Shown: piece by piece, positions 1 through 8,932 of the stretch | How positions within the stretch are numbered: position 1 is the first letter of the stretch | Layout of the letters: each line of letters begins with the position of its first letter | Origin: Silvania confinis | GTDB taxonomy: Bacteria > Pseudomonadota > Gammaproteobacteria > Enterobacterales > Enterobacteriaceae | Direction: 5' to 3' | DNA length: 64,000 nt | NCBI RefSeq assembly: GCF_025564085.1 | Contig: NZ_JAMGZJ010000060.1 | Span: 1 to 64,000, forward strand | The notes under the pieces: generated by a model | Databases searched by the model: none | Told to the model about the DNA's origin: nothing | What the model saw: the letters and a program-made list of their open reading frames with translations, nothing else | Made by a program: the position numbers and the translations under genes

Positions 1-9
1 AGGTGGCGT

Positions 10-37
10 ATATTACGCTTTCCTCTTTCAGAGTCAA
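10..37 (-). promoter_or_regulatory. rRNA operon P2 promoter (leftward)
   Basis: On the minus strand a -35 TTGACT (32-37) and a -10 TAATAT (10-15) are separated by 16 bp, as in enterobacterial rrn P2 promoters. It sits about 100 bp downstream of the P1 promoter and reads out of the window towards position 1. By synteny with E. coli gmhB-rrsH, the 16S gene should lie just beyond the left edge, but none of it is visible here. Confidence 0.85.
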
Positions 38-117
38 GCGTTTATTTTCGCTTTTCTCTTCAACCGAACCGGCTGTTTGTGTGAAGTGATTCACATGTTC
101 CGTGTCGATGGAGGCGC

Positions 118-175
118 ATTATAGGGAGTTATCCGGCGCTGACAAGCGGAAAAAGACAAATTTATTTCAACCGCT
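118..175 (-). promoter_or_regulatory. rRNA operon P1 promoter with UP element
   Basis: On the minus strand a -35 TTGTCA (140-145), a 16 bp spacer and a perfect -10 TATAAT (118-123) are followed by the GC-rich discriminator GCGCCTC. This is the hallmark of ppGpp/DksA-controlled rrn P1 promoters. The A/T-rich stretch 146-175 just upstream is in the place of the alpha-CTD-binding UP element. Fis sites probably lie further upstream, over the end of gmhB, but I did not place any. Confidence 0.9.
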
Positions 176-200
176 CATCTTTTCGCCATAACGCCTGCTT

Positions 201-761
201 TTACTGCTTTTTGAGGGTTGCCGGCAGCTCTGCCAGGCTATTAATCACCCAATCGGCTGCATTTTCTGCTTCTGGCGTGACGGGTTTACCTGTACGCACC
301 AGAACTTTATGACCGATACCTGCAGCCGCAGCCGCCTGCATGTCTTCCAGTTTGTCGCCCACCATATATGAAGCGCTCAAATCAATATCAAGGAACTCTT
401 GCGCAGAGATGAACATGCCCGGGTGCGGTTTACGGCAATCGCACGTCTGGCGATACTCTTCAACGGTGCCCTGCGGATGATGCGGACAATAATAGATACC
501 GTCGAGGTCAACGCCACGATCGGCCAGCGACCAGTCCATCCATTCGGTCAAAGTCTCAAACTGCGCTTCGGTGAATTTACCGCGTGCGATGCCAGACTGG
601 TTGGTGACCACCACCAGCGCATAGCCCATCTCTTTCAATTCACGCATGGCATCTATTACGCCATCGATGAATTCGAATTCATCTATCTCATGCACGTAAC
701 CGTGATCGACATTAATTGTGCCGTCACGATCGAGAAAAATTGCGGGTACTGATTTCGCCAC
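201..761 (-). CDS. gmhB: D-glycero-beta-D-manno-heptose 1,7-bisphosphate 7-phosphatase
   Basis: GmhB removes the C7 phosphate in ADP-heptose synthesis, which supplies the LPS inner core; it is cytoplasmic. The 186-residue protein is a HAD phosphatase. The nucleophile motif DRDGT is at 11-15 (D11, D13), TNQSG at 53-57, a Cys/His zinc loop uses C92, H94, C107 and C109, and the Mg site GDKLED is at 135-140. The start is GTG at 761, with AGGAG 8 nt upstream; the following residues match the family N-terminus. It diverges from metN. Its stop lies only some 25 bp from the A/T-rich upstream region of the rRNA P1 promoter, so readthrough would enter the rrn operon. Confidence 0.96.
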   Translation of the reverse strand: MAKSVPAIFLDRDGTINVDHGYVHEIDEFEFIDGVIDAMRELKEMGYALVVVTNQSGIARGKFTEAQFETLTEWMDWSLADRGVDLDGIYYCPHHPQGTVEEYRQTCDCRKPHPGMFISAQEFLDIDLSASYMVGDKLEDMQAAAAAGIGHKVLVRTGKPVTPEAENAADWVINSLAELPATLKKQ

Positions 762-841
762 CGGTTTGCTCCTGAAAAGGGGTGTCTTAGTAGTATCTCA
801 TGAATCACTGCGCAATAAAGTGCTCATCACACAGAGTTGGA

Positions 842-870
842 TTGATTTAGACGTCTGGATGCCTTAACAT
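842..870 (+). promoter_or_regulatory. metNIQ promoter with MetJ operator (met boxes)
   Basis: A -35 TTGATT (842-847) and a -10 TAACAT (865-870) have a 17 bp spacer. Inside that spacer is a perfect met box AGACGTCT (849-856), followed directly by a second, degenerate box GGATGCCT (857-864, 5 of 8). Tandem 8-bp boxes are the known target of the MetJ-SAM repressor. A MetJ array between -35 and -10 would block RNA polymerase directly. The promoter elements are inferred; the perfect box is plainly visible. Confidence 0.75.
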
Positions 871-948
871 CCGTTTTGTTGACGGTCATCGCCGGTATCA
901 GGCAGCATAAAATGCCACGACTCACTTACATACGATAAAAATAATCTA

Positions 949-1980
949 ATGATTAAACTTTCGAATATCACCAAAGTGTTCCAGCAAGGGACCCGTACCA
1001 TTCAGGCGTTGAACAACGTTAGCCTGCATGTTCCGGCTGGACAGATTTATGGCGTCATTGGCGCCTCAGGTGCAGGTAAAAGCACACTCATTCGTTGCGT
1101 TAACCTGCTCGAACGTCCAACAGAGGGCGTGGTCCAGGTTGATGATCAGGATCTGACTCAGCTCTCCGAAACAGAATTAACCAAAGCACGCCGTCAGATT
1201 GGCATGATTTTCCAGCACTTTAATCTGCTGGCTTCCCGCACCGTGTTTGGTAATGTTGCCTTACCGCTGGAGCTGGACAACACCCCAAAGGACGAGATCA
1301 AACGTCGCGTGAAGGAACTGCTGGATCTGGTCGGTCTGAGCGATAAGCACGATGTTTATCCCGCGAACTTATCCGGTGGCCAAAAGCAGCGTGTGGCCAT
1401 TGCCCGCGCGCTGGCAAGTAACCCAAAAGTCCTGCTGTGCGATGAAGCCACCAGCGCATTGGATCCAGCAACGACCCGCTCGATTCTGGAACTGTTGAAA
1501 GACATTAACCGTCGTCTGGGGCTGACCATTCTCCTTATTACCCACGAAATGGATGTCGTCAAACGCATCTGCGACTGCGTGGCAGTGATCAGCAACGGTG
1601 AGTTGATTGAACAAGACACCGTAAGCGAAGTGTTCTCGCATCCGAAAACCCCGCTGGCGCAGCAGTTTATCCAGGCCACATTGCATCTGGATATTCCGGA
1701 AGATTATCAGGCACGTTTAAAAAGCACGCCGCAAGCCGACAGTGTTCCCATGCTGCGCATGGAATTTACCGGTAAATCCGTGGATGCGCCGCTGCTGTCT
1801 GAGACCGCGCGTCGCTTCAACGTGAACAACAACATTATTAGCGCGCAGATGGATTATGCCGGTGGCGTGAAGTTCGGCATTATGCTGACCGAAATGCATG
1901 GCACGCAACAGGACACGCAAGCCGCTATCGCCTGGCTGCAAGAACATCATGTAAAAGTAGAGGTACTGGGTTATGTCTGA
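949..1980 (+). CDS. metN: D/L-methionine ABC transporter ATP-binding protein
   Basis: MetN is the ATPase of the MetNIQ importer for L- and D-methionine, on the cytoplasmic face of the inner membrane. The 343 residues show Walker A (GASGAGKST, 38-46), signature LSGGQ (141-145) and Walker B ending CDEATSALD (to 172). A C-terminal NIL/C2 domain (about 260-343) binds methionine and inhibits transport when the cell is replete. It is the first gene of metN-metI-metQ, behind a MetJ-type operator; its end overlaps the metI start by 8 nt. The length equals that of E. coli MetN. Confidence 0.97.
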   Translation: MIKLSNITKVFQQGTRTIQALNNVSLHVPAGQIYGVIGASGAGKSTLIRCVNLLERPTEGVVQVDDQDLTQLSETELTKARRQIGMIFQHFNLLASRTVFGNVALPLELDNTPKDEIKRRVKELLDLVGLSDKHDVYPANLSGGQKQRVAIARALASNPKVLLCDEATSALDPATTRSILELLKDINRRLGLTILLITHEMDVVKRICDCVAVISNGELIEQDTVSEVFSHPKTPLAQQFIQATLHLDIPEDYQARLKSTPQADSVPMLRMEFTGKSVDAPLLSETARRFNVNNNIISAQMDYAGGVKFGIMLTEMHGTQQDTQAAIAWLQEHHVKVEVLGYV

Positions 1981-2626
1981 GCCAATGATGTGGTTGCTGG
2001 CGCGCGGCGTATGGGAAACGCTGGCGATGACCTTTGTATCCGGCTTTTTCGGTTTTGTGATTGGTCTGCCGGTAGGCGTGCTGCTGTACGTCACGCGTCC
2101 GGGCCAAATTATTGAGAATGCCAAACTTTATCGCACCCTTTCGGCGCTGGTGAATATCTTCCGTTCCATCCCCTTCATTATTCTGTTGGTGTGGATGATT
2201 CCCTTTACCCGCGTTATCGTGGGTACGTCTATCGGCCTGCAAGCAGCAATTGTTCCGCTGACTGTAGGCGCCGCGCCGTTTATTGCGCGTATGGTGGAAA
2301 ACGCACTGTTAGAGATCCCAACGGGTCTGATTGAAGCCTCACGCGCAATGGGCGCTACGCCAATGCAGATTGTGCGCAAGGTCTTACTGCCAGAAGCACT
2401 GCCAGGTCTGGTCAATGCAGCGACCATCACCCTGATTACCCTGGTGGGTTATTCAGCGATGGGCGGTGCAGTGGGTGCCGGCGGTTTAGGTCAGATCGGC
2501 TATCAGTATGGCTACATTGGCTACAATGCTACGGTGATGAATACCGTACTGGTGCTGCTGGTCGTGCTGGTTTACCTCATTCAACTCTCTGGCGATCGCA
2601 TCGTCCGGACTGTTACGCACAAGTAA
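1973..2626 (+). CDS. metI: Methionine ABC transporter permease
   Basis: MetI is the inner-membrane subunit of MetNIQ and forms a homodimeric channel on two MetN subunits. The 217 residues are strongly hydrophobic with about five membrane segments. The EAA loop that docks on MetN is visible around [14 protein letters not shown]. The ATG at 1973 lies inside the end of metN, which points to translational coupling. metQ follows after 41 nt. Confidence 0.96.
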   Translation: MSEPMMWLLARGVWETLAMTFVSGFFGFVIGLPVGVLLYVTRPGQIIENAKLYRTLSALVNIFRSIPFIILLVWMIPFTRVIVGTSIGLQAAIVPLTVGAAPFIARMVENALLEIPTGLIEASRAMGATPMQIVRKVLLPEALPGLVNAATITLITLVGYSAMGGAVGAGGLGQIGYQYGYIGYNATVMNTVLVLLVVLVYLIQLSGDRIVRTVTHK

Positions 2627-2667
2627 CGTTACATACAACACAAACTCGACGAGTTAAGGATAAAAAC

Positions 2668-3483
2668 ATGGCGTTTAAATTGAAGACTTTTGCTGCGGTA
2701 GGCGCATTGATCGGTTCTCTGGCTCTGGTGGGTTGCGGTCAGGACGAAAAAGATCCAAATCACATCAAAGTAGGCGTCATCGTCGGTGCGGAACAGCAGG
2801 TTGCAGAAACGGCAGCCAAAGTTGCAAAAGAGAAGTATGGCCTCGACGTCGAACTGGTGACCTTCAACGACTACGTTCTGCCTAACGAAGCGCTGAGCAA
2901 AGGCGATATCGATGCCAACGCCTTCCAGCACAAACCTTACCTGGATCAGCAGATCAAGGATCGTGGCTACAAGCTGGTTGCAGCGGCTAACACCTTCGTT
3001 TATCCGATTGCTGGCTACTCCAAAAAAATCAAATCTGTTGATGAACTGCAGGACGGTTCGCAGGTTGCAGTCCCGAACGATCCAACCAACCTTGGCCGTT
3101 CTCTGCTGCTGCTGCAGAAAGTGGGCCTGATCAAACTGAAAGATGGCGTAGGTCTGCTGCCAACCGTTCTGGACGTGACCGAGAACCCAAAAAATCTGAA
3201 AATTGTTGAACTGGAAGCACCTCAGCTGCCACGTTCTCTGGATGACGCACAGATTGCACTGGCGGTTATCAACACCACCTACGCCAGCCAGATTAACCTG
3301 ACCCCGGCGAAAGACGGTATCTTCGTTGAAGATAAAAACTCTCCGTACGTAAACCTGATCGTGACGCGCGAAGACAATAAAGATGCCGAAAACGTGAAGA
3401 AATTCGTTCAGGCTTATCAGTCTGATGAAGTTTACCAGGAAGCGAACAAAGTCTTTAACGGTGGTGCAGTTAAAGGCTGGTAA
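2668..3483 (+). CDS. metQ: Methionine-binding lipoprotein
   Basis: MetQ is the substrate-binding protein of MetNIQ. The 271-residue precursor has a signal peptide ending in the lipobox LVGC, with C23 as the lipidated cysteine, so it is membrane-anchored rather than free in the periplasm. The body is an NLPA-family clamshell. The start has AAGGA at a normal distance. It is the last gene of the operon; a GC hairpin 27 nt after the stop probably ends the transcript. Confidence 0.96.
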   Translation: MAFKLKTFAAVGALIGSLALVGCGQDEKDPNHIKVGVIVGAEQQVAETAAKVAKEKYGLDVELVTFNDYVLPNEALSKGDIDANAFQHKPYLDQQIKDRGYKLVAAANTFVYPIAGYSKKIKSVDELQDGSQVAVPNDPTNLGRSLLLLQKVGLIKLKDGVGLLPTVLDVTENPKNLKIVELEAPQLPRSLDDAQIALAVINTTYASQINLTPAKDGIFVEDKNSPYVNLIVTREDNKDAENVKKFVQAYQSDEVYQEANKVFNGGAVKGW

Positions 3484-3509
3484 TCTGACCTTTGTGTAAT
3501 ATCATTCAG

Positions 3510-3535
3510 GACGGGCGTAAGCCCGTCTTGTCATT
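3510..3535 (+). terminator. metNIQ terminator
   Basis: A 7-bp stem GACGGGC/GCCCGTC with loop GTAA (3510-3527) is followed by a T-rich stretch TTGTCATT. It lies 27 nt after the metQ stop. The T-run is interrupted, so it may be leaky. Confidence 0.7.
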
Positions 3536-3590
3536 TATGCAGGCAACTGATTCAATATCTGACGATTTGATTATTCACTGAGGAATTACT

Positions 3591-3995
3591 ATGCGTGCTT
3601 TACCGATCTGTCTTTTAGCGCTGATGCTGAGCGGCTGTTCCATGCTAAGCAGATCTCCTGTTGAACCTGTTAAAAGCACAGCAACCCCGCCTAAAGCAGA
3701 GCCAGAGAAACCGAAAGCGCCGCGCCCTGCCCCGGTCAAAATCTATACCAACGCCGAAGAGTTAGTGGGTAAACCTTTCCGCGACCTCGGTGAAGTCTCC
3801 GGCGATTCTTGCCAGGCCAGCAATCAGGACTCTCCTCCGAATATCCCTACTGCGCGTAAACGCATGCAGGTTAATGCCTCTAAAATGAAGGCCAACGCCG
3901 TCCTGCTGCACAGCTGTGAAGTGACCAGCGGCACGCCGGGCTGCTACCGTCAGGCTGTTTGCGTAGGTTCAGCCCTTAACGTATCGGCGAAATGA
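3591..3995 (+). CDS. rcsF: Rcs stress sensor outer-membrane lipoprotein
   Basis: RcsF senses LPS and outer-membrane damage and relieves IgaA inhibition of the RcsCDB phosphorelay. The 134-residue protein has a lipobox LSGC with C16 as the lipidation site. A Pro/Lys/Ala-rich linker spans about 23-49. The folded domain keeps all four cysteines (C74, C109, C118, C124) known to form two non-consecutive disulfides. It is encoded in this window together with BamA, its known partner for surface exposure. The stop overlaps the trmO start by 4 nt (ATGA). Confidence 0.96.
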   Translation: MRALPICLLALMLSGCSMLSRSPVEPVKSTATPPKAEPEKPKAPRPAPVKIYTNAEELVGKPFRDLGEVSGDSCQASNQDSPPNIPTARKRMQVNASKMKANAVLLHSCEVTSGTPGCYRQAVCVGSALNVSAK

Positions 3996-4699
3996 GTGCT
4001 TTCCAGTTCGAGCAGATAGGCGTTATCCGTTCTCCTTATAAAGAGAAGTTTGCCGTGCCGCGCCAGCCAGGTCTGGTGAAAAGCGGCGGTGGTGAACTTC
4101 ACTTGATAACGCCGTATAACCAGGCCGATGCCGTGCGCGGACTGGAAGCATTTAGCCACCTGTGGGTGCTGTTTATCTTTCATCAGACCATGGCTGGCGG
4201 CTGGCGTCCGACCGTGCGCCCGCCCCGTCTGGGCGGTAATGCCAGAATGGGCGTCTTTGCTACCCGATCAACCTTCCGGCCGAACCCTGTCGGGATGTCG
4301 CTGGTCGAGTTAAAGGGCATCCGCTGTCAGAAAGACCAGGTGATCCTTGAGCTTGGTAGCCTGGATCTGGTGGATGGCACGCCGGTGGTGGATATCAAAC
4401 CTTACCTGCCGTTTGCTGAAGCCATACCGGATGCTCGCGCAAGCTATGCCCAACAGGCACCGCAGGCAGATATGCCGGTGTACTTTACTGATGCGCTGAC
4501 CGCACAACTCGCACTGTTGGAAAAGCGCTACCCTCGCCTGCAGGATTTTATCGTCGATGTACTGGCGCAAGACCCCCGTCCGGCCTACCGCAAAGAGGAA
4601 GCGGCCGGGAAAACCTACGCCGTTATGCTGCTGGATTTTAACGTTCGCTGGCGTGTCACCGAAGCAGGCTTCGAAGTGTTTGCCCTGGAAGCGCAGTAA
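3992..4699 (+). CDS. trmO: tRNA-Thr (t6A37) N6-methyltransferase
   Basis: TrmO (older names YaeB, TsaA) adds the N6-methyl group to t6A37 of tRNA-Thr, giving m6t6A, using SAM. The protein is 235 residues, the family's usual enterobacterial length. It has the N-terminal VirR/TsaA-type beta-barrel (about 1-150, with RSTFRPNPVG near 90-99) and a small C-terminal domain. It is translationally coupled to rcsF by a 4-nt overlap, although the two functions are unrelated. Confidence 0.93.
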   Translation: MSAFQFEQIGVIRSPYKEKFAVPRQPGLVKSGGGELHLITPYNQADAVRGLEAFSHLWVLFIFHQTMAGGWRPTVRPPRLGGNARMGVFATRSTFRPNPVGMSLVELKGIRCQKDQVILELGSLDLVDGTPVVDIKPYLPFAEAIPDARASYAQQAPQADMPVYFTDALTAQLALLEKRYPRLQDFIVDVLAQDPRPAYRKEEAAGKTYAVMLLDFNVRWRVTEAGFEVFALEAQ

Positions 4700-4760
4700 T
4701 TTTATTGTCCTCTCTTTTGGCATCATGGCCACACTGGTAAACTAAACCACTTTTTTGTGT

Positions 4761-4782
4761 CAGGCTGATCTGTCAGCCTGTT
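4761..4782 (+). terminator. Possible rcsF-trmO terminator hairpin
   Basis: A perfect 8-bp stem CAGGCTGA/TCAGCCTG with a 4-nt loop lies between trmO and proS. Only two T residues follow, so it could instead be a structured part of the proS leader. Confidence 0.4.
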
Positions 4783-4810
4783 CCAATCGTCGAAATGGAA
4801 CCGTAACTAC

Positions 4811-6529
4811 ATGCGTACTAGCCAATATCTGCTCTCCACTCTGAAGGAGACGCCAGCCGACGCCGAAGTCATCAGCCATCAGCTGATGCTGCGCGCCGGG
4901 ATGATCCGCAAGCTGGCCTCCGGGTTGTATACCTGGCTGCCGACCGGCCTGCGCGTCCTGAGAAAAGTCGAAAACATCGTGCGTGAAGAAATGGATAACG
5001 CCGGTGCCATTGAGGTGTCCATGCCTGTGGTTCAGCCTGCTGACCTGTGGGTTGAGAGCGGCCGCTGGGAGCAGTACGGTCCGGAATTGCTGCGCTTTGT
5101 TGATCGTGGCGAGCGCCCGTTTGTCCTTGGCCCGACTCATGAAGAGGTGATCACCGACCTGATTCGTAACGAGCTGAGCTCTTACAAACAGCTGCCGTTG
5201 AACTTCTACCAGATCCAGACCAAATTCCGTGACGAAGTGCGCCCACGTTTTGGCGTAATGCGCTCCCGTGAATTCCTGATGAAAGATTCCTACTCGTTCC
5301 ATACCTCACAGGACTCGCTGCAAGAGACCTATGACAAGATGTATGACGCGTACAGCAAAATTTTCACCCGCATGGGTCTGGATTTCCGTGCGGTGCAGGC
5401 CGACACCGGTTCTATCGGCGGCAGTGCATCCCATGAGTTCCAGGTTCTGGCGCAGAGCGGCGAAGATGATGTGATCTTCTCCGACACCTCCGACTACGCA
5501 GCCAACATCGAGTTTGCCGAAGCGCTGGCTCCGACTGCTCCACGTGCAGCGGCTACCCAGGAAATGACGCTGGTTGATACGCCAAATGCTAAAACCATCG
5601 CCGAGCTGGTTGAGCAGTTCAATCTGCCGATTGAGAAAACGGTTAAAACCCTGCTGGTGAAAGCGGTTGAAGGCAGCAGCTACCCACTTGTTGCCCTGCT
5701 GGTGCGTGGCGATCATGAGCTGAACGAAGTGAAAGCAGAAAAACTGCCACAGGTTGCCAGCCCGTTAACCTTCGCGACCGAAGCGGACATCCGTGCGGTA
5801 GTGAATGCCGGCCCTGGCTCTCTCGGCCCGGTTAATCTGCCAGTTCCGGTGGTTATCGACCGTACCGTAGCCGCCATGAGCGATTTCTCCGCCGGGGCGA
5901 ACATCGACGGTCAGCATTACTTTGGCATTAACTGGGATCGCGACGCTGCGACGCCAGAAGTGGCCGATATCCGTAACGTGGTCGCAGGCGATCCAAGCCC
6001 GGATGGCCAGGGCGTGCTGCAGATTAAACGCGGCATCGAAGTCGGTCATATCTTCCAGTTGGGAACTAAATATTCCCAGGCACTGAACGCAGCGGTACAA
6101 GGTGAAGACGGTCGTAACCAAACGCTGACCATGGGTTGCTACGGTATCGGGGTAACGCGCGTGGTGGCTGCAGCAATCGAGCAGAACCATGACGAGCGCG
6201 GGATTGTCTGGCCGGACAACATTGCACCTTTCCATGTGGCGATCCTGCCAATGAACATGCACAAGTCCTACCGCGTGCAGGAGCTGGCAGAGAAACTGTA
6301 CAGCGAGCTGCGTGCACAGGGTATCGAAGTGCTGATGGACGACCGTAAAGAGCGTCCGGGTGTGATGTTTGCCGATATGGAACTGATCGGGATCCCACAC
6401 ACTGTGGTGATTGGCGACCGTAACCTCGATAACGAAGAAATTGAGTACAAATATCGTCGCAACGGCGAGAAGCAGATGATCAAAACCAGCGAAATCCTGG
6501 ATTATCTGGTGAAAGCGATTAAGGCATAA
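4811..6529 (+). CDS. proS: Prolyl-tRNA synthetase
   Basis: ProRS charges tRNA-Pro with proline in the cytoplasm. The 572 residues are the bacterial class II form with an inserted editing (INS) domain at about 224-407 that clears Ala-tRNA-Pro. Class II signatures are seen: GPTHEE (107-112), motif 2 region (138-158, [17 protein letters not shown]), motif 3 GCYGIGVTR near 443, then the anticodon-binding domain. Length equals that of E. coli ProS. A strong bidirectional terminator separates it from convergent nlpE. Confidence 0.98.
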   Translation: MRTSQYLLSTLKETPADAEVISHQLMLRAGMIRKLASGLYTWLPTGLRVLRKVENIVREEMDNAGAIEVSMPVVQPADLWVESGRWEQYGPELLRFVDRGERPFVLGPTHEEVITDLIRNELSSYKQLPLNFYQIQTKFRDEVRPRFGVMRSREFLMKDSYSFHTSQDSLQETYDKMYDAYSKIFTRMGLDFRAVQADTGSIGGSASHEFQVLAQSGEDDVIFSDTSDYAANIEFAEALAPTAPRAAATQEMTLVDTPNAKTIAELVEQFNLPIEKTVKTLLVKAVEGSSYPLVALLVRGDHELNEVKAEKLPQVASPLTFATEADIRAVVNAGPGSLGPVNLPVPVVIDRTVAAMSDFSAGANIDGQHYFGINWDRDAATPEVADIRNVVAGDPSPDGQGVLQIKRGIEVGHIFQLGTKYSQALNAAVQGEDGRNQTLTMGCYGIGVTRVVAAAIEQNHDERGIVWPDNIAPFHVAILPMNMHKSYRVQELAEKLYSELRAQGIEVLMDDRKERPGVMFADMELIGIPHTVVIGDRNLDNEEIEYKYRRNGEKQMIKTSEILDYLVKAIKA

Positions 6530-6534
6530 GCCAC

Positions 6535-6562
6535 AAAAAACCCCGCTGATGCGGGGTTTTTT
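6535..6562. terminator. Bidirectional terminator between proS and nlpE
   Basis: A perfect 12-bp arm pair A6-CCCCGC / GCGGGG-T6 has loop TGAT. It can work on both strands: for proS rightward and for nlpE leftward, whose stop is at 6570. E. coli carries yaeF near this junction; here there is no room for it. Confidence 0.95.
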
Positions 6563-6569
6563 ATGTCAG

Positions 6570-7268
6570 CTATTTGCTGTCGCAGTTTTTGCCGGGTTCA
6601 AACCTGGCGTCTCTGTCTGGCACCATCGTTTTAACGCTTTCTCCGCTGTCCGGATTGGGCTCCAGAGTAAAATGCCCGTCCACCGTCAGCAGCAACGGTT
6701 TGCTATCACTGCCACGCGCCGCCGCATAATCCCGTTCCAGCTGGGCGTTATTGGTCACGCTCACCTTTTTACCCGTCATACAGTCGGTGAAGATCGCCGC
6801 ATCCGCCATATAGAAATACATCCCCCGCATCGCCATCGGCGTGGACGGTAGCGCGGCACTCGCTGGCTCAAGCGTGTAGTTCAGCTGCGAATCAATAGGG
6901 TTGCCTTCACGATCCAGCATCTCGAGTGCTGCACCTTTGGCGTGGAAATAGTGTTTTTCGCCATCGGTCGCCGTAAGTACCAGCTTGTCGGCCGTACGTG
7001 CCCAGCTGCCGTAGGTGGCAAATGAGGACGGCGCTTTTGCGCCCTGATAGTGCTGATTCATGACCCAGCTACCGTCTGTTTCCAGAAACAGCGAGGTTTC
7101 GATGCCTTCACAATCGGCACAAGGCAACACGCCGCGCCAGCTTTGCTGCATCGGTTTTAACGCTTCTGCATGACTGGACCCCAGCGCCTGCACTTCCGTG
7201 CGATTATGACATCCCATCAGAACCAACAGCGCACCTGCTGCCATCACTGAAAATATCGCTGTTTTCAC
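6570..7268 (-). CDS. nlpE: Copper-response / Cpx-activating outer-membrane lipoprotein
   Basis: NlpE (CutF) signals surface contact, lipoprotein traffic faults and periplasmic redox faults to the CpxA kinase. The 232-residue precursor has a lipobox LMGC (C20), the N-terminal CADC motif (C50, C53), and two C-terminal cysteines (C163, C229) that form the redox-sensing disulfide in E. coli. The start is GTG at 7268; E. coli NlpE has an extra ATG codon just before the equivalent Val, which is absent here. It shares a terminator with proS. Confidence 0.93.
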   Translation of the reverse strand: MKTAIFSVMAAGALLVLMGCHNRTEVQALGSSHAEALKPMQQSWRGVLPCADCEGIETSLFLETDGSWVMNQHYQGAKAPSSFATYGSWARTADKLVLTATDGEKHYFHAKGAALEMLDREGNPIDSQLNYTLEPASAALPSTPMAMRGMYFYMADAAIFTDCMTGKKVSVTNNAQLERDYAAARGSDSKPLLLTVDGHFTLEPNPDSGESVKTMVPDRDARFEPGKNCDSK

Positions 7269-7292
7269 CCTAAATTCCTTATGTATTCCCGA

Positions 7293-7715
7293 CTAATCCT
7301 GAGGGCGGCGCACTTTGCCACGCAGTGACTTAACCGTCGATTTCTGCGATTTCGAAGACAGGCGACGCTCTTTCGATGCGCGTGTCGGACGGGTTGCCCG
7401 ACGACTTTTTTGTACTGTGGTTAACTCTTGTATCACTGCCACCAGCCGGGAAAGCGCCGCTTCACGGTTCATCTCCTGGCTACGGTACTCCTGCGCCTTA
7501 ATGATAATCACACCCTCGCTGGTGATCAGATGATGGCTGGCGGCCAGCAGGCGTTCTTTATAATACTCTGGCAGGCTGGATGCCCGAATGTCAAAGCGCA
7601 GATGGATAGCCGTTGAGGCTTTGTTCACATGCTGCCCACCCGCTCCCTGTGCGCGGATCGCCGTTATTTCGACTTCGCTATCAGGAAGGGTGACCGTTCG
7701 GGACAATACAATCAT
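7293..7715 (-). CDS. arfB: Alternative ribosome-rescue factor B (peptidyl-tRNA hydrolase)
   Basis: ArfB (YaeJ) frees ribosomes stalled on mRNAs lacking a stop codon by hydrolysing the peptidyl-tRNA. The 140 residues have the catalytic GGQ (26-28) in an RF-like domain, but no codon-recognition domain. A long basic C-terminal tail (about 105-140, rich in Lys/Arg) enters the empty mRNA channel. The start ATG overlaps the yaeQ stop by 4 nt, so both are probably cotranscribed. Confidence 0.95.
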   Translation of the reverse strand: MIVLSRTVTLPDSEVEITAIRAQGAGGQHVNKASTAIHLRFDIRASSLPEYYKERLLAASHHLITSEGVIIIKAQEYRSQEMNREAALSRLVAVIQELTTVQKSRRATRPTRASKERRLSSKSQKSTVKSLRGKVRRPQD

Positions 7716-8257
7716 GAACGTGACTGCCAGGCGTCGAGATGAATTTCCAGATTATTCTCAGCATCCGATAACCAGATGGCACCGTCCTGGATCGTGGCCT
7801 GCAGGATCATGGTCCGCCCGGCAAATGCACTTAGCTGCGCCAGTTGCTCATCATCCAGATACCAGACCGACAGATTGTTAAACTGCGCACATTTGTTCTT
7901 GTGCTGCTGCCACCAGATTTCCGCCGCGCGGCTGTTATAGGCAAATAAAGCCACTTCACCCGCCTGGGTGCAGGCTTTCTTGATGCGGCGTTCATCCGGC
8001 AGTCCGAGCTCAATCCAGAGATCAATCCCCAGATGATCGTTGAGCTGCCAGGCTTCCGGCTCATCTTCCGCACTCAGTCCGCGGGTAAACTGCAGCCGGT
8101 CGTTGGCATATTTAATCCATGCCAGCAGGCGCAGCATCATGCGCTCCTGGGTTTCAGAAGGGTGACGCGCCAGCGTCAAGGTCGCATCAAGAAACTGGTT
8201 GCGATCTAAATCCGCCACATTGACCGTGGCTTTGTAAATTGTCGCTTTAAGCGCCAT
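7712..8257 (-). CDS. yaeQ: YaeQ family protein, PD-(D/E)XK-like fold
   Basis: This is a 181-residue protein of the YaeQ family, which structures place in the PD-(D/E)XK nuclease-like superfamily; no enzymatic role is firmly known. E. coli YaeQ was once linked to suppression of rfaH loss. I see no signal peptide or membrane segment. It overlaps arfB by 4 nt and diverges from yaeP-rof across 198 bp. Confidence 0.9.
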   Translation of the reverse strand: MALKATIYKATVNVADLDRNQFLDATLTLARHPSETQERMMLRLLAWIKYANDRLQFTRGLSAEDEPEAWQLNDHLGIDLWIELGLPDERRIKKACTQAGEVALFAYNSRAAEIWWQQHKNKCAQFNNLSVWYLDDEQLAQLSAFAGRTMILQATIQDGAIWLSDAENNLEIHLDAWQSRS

Positions 8258-8369
8258 GAGAGAACTCCTTTCGAATCAGGTGCGCATTGTAGCGAAATAT
8301 CCATAAAAAGGCTGTTATAGCCTCGCGAATGTCTGTGACATCAACCTGCTGATATTGCTTAAATGAGTA

Positions 8370-8378
8370 TGGTATAGT
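8370..8378 (+). promoter_or_regulatory. Putative extended -10 promoter for yaeP-rof
   Basis: TATAGT (8373-8378) is preceded by TGG (8370-8372), giving an extended -10 element. No good -35 is seen at 17 bp. It lies about 78 bp before yaeP, the only gene pair it could serve. Confidence 0.5.
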
Positions 8379-8455
8379 CACCTTGCTAAACCGAGTTTAT
8401 CTTCGTAGGCTTAAGGGTATCTCACAGTAAAGTCAGTGCGCTGGCAGGAGGGGAT

Positions 8456-8656
8456 GTGAATAATTATTGTGAGCTAATTCGCAAACGGTATGCGGAAATT
8501 GCCAGCGGCGATCTGGGGTATATCCCTGATGCGTTGGGCTGTGTATTGAAAGTTCTGAATGAAATCGCATCAGATGATACGCTTTCAGAGTCGATCAGAG
8601 AAAAAGCGGCATATGCTGCTGCGAATTTACTGGTGAGCGATTATGTCAATGAATGA
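8456..8656 (+). CDS. yaeP: YaeP family small protein
   Basis: This is a 66-residue conserved enterobacterial protein of unknown function, mostly helical and acidic. The start is GTG at 8456, preceded by a strong Shine-Dalgarno AGGAGGGG; no in-frame ATG fits. The last codons overlap the start of rof, so the pair is one translational unit. Length equals that of E. coli YaeP. Confidence 0.9.
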   Translation: MNNYCELIRKRYAEIASGDLGYIPDALGCVLKVLNEIASDDTLSESIREKAAYAAANLLVSDYVNE

Positions 8657-8903
8657 TACCTATCAACCCATCAATTGTGATGACTATGACAACCTCGAAC
8701 TTGCCTGCCAGCACCATTATATCCTGGCGCTGGCACTCAAAGATGGCGAGGTTCTGAAGGCGAAGGCGAGCGATCTGGTCTCCCGTAAAAACGTGGAGTA
8801 TCTGGTGGTGGAAGACGGCGGCGCAACCCGCGAACTCCGTCTCGATAAAATTGCCAGCTTCAGTCATCCCGAAATCGGCACCGTCGTGGTGAGCGAGTCC
8901 TGA
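8649..8903 (+). CDS. rof: Rho-binding antiterminator
   Basis: Rof (YaeO) binds the Rho hexamer near its primary RNA site and inhibits Rho-dependent termination; it has an Sm-like beta-barrel. The 84-residue form beginning at ATG 8649 matches the E. coli length; an in-frame ATG at 8643 would add two residues. It overlaps yaeP by 8 nt. tilS converges from the other side 28 nt after the stop. Confidence 0.93.
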   Translation: MNDTYQPINCDDYDNLELACQHHYILALALKDGEVLKAKASDLVSRKNVEYLVVEDGGATRELRLDKIASFSHPEIGTVVVSES

Positions 8904-8911
8904 TAGTGTGT

Positions 8912-8932
8912 GACGGGCGGCCTGCTGCCCGT
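8912..8932. terminator. Weak hairpin between rof and tilS
   Basis: ACGGGC and GCCCGT arms enclose a short loop in the 28-nt gap between two convergent genes. There is no clear T-run on either side, so termination here is a guess. Confidence 0.35.

Noticed and set aside
879-913. TTGACG (879-884) with TAAAAT (908-913) as the metN promoter
   Set aside because: The spacer is 23 bp, too long for sigma-70; the pair at 842-870 fits better and brackets the met box.
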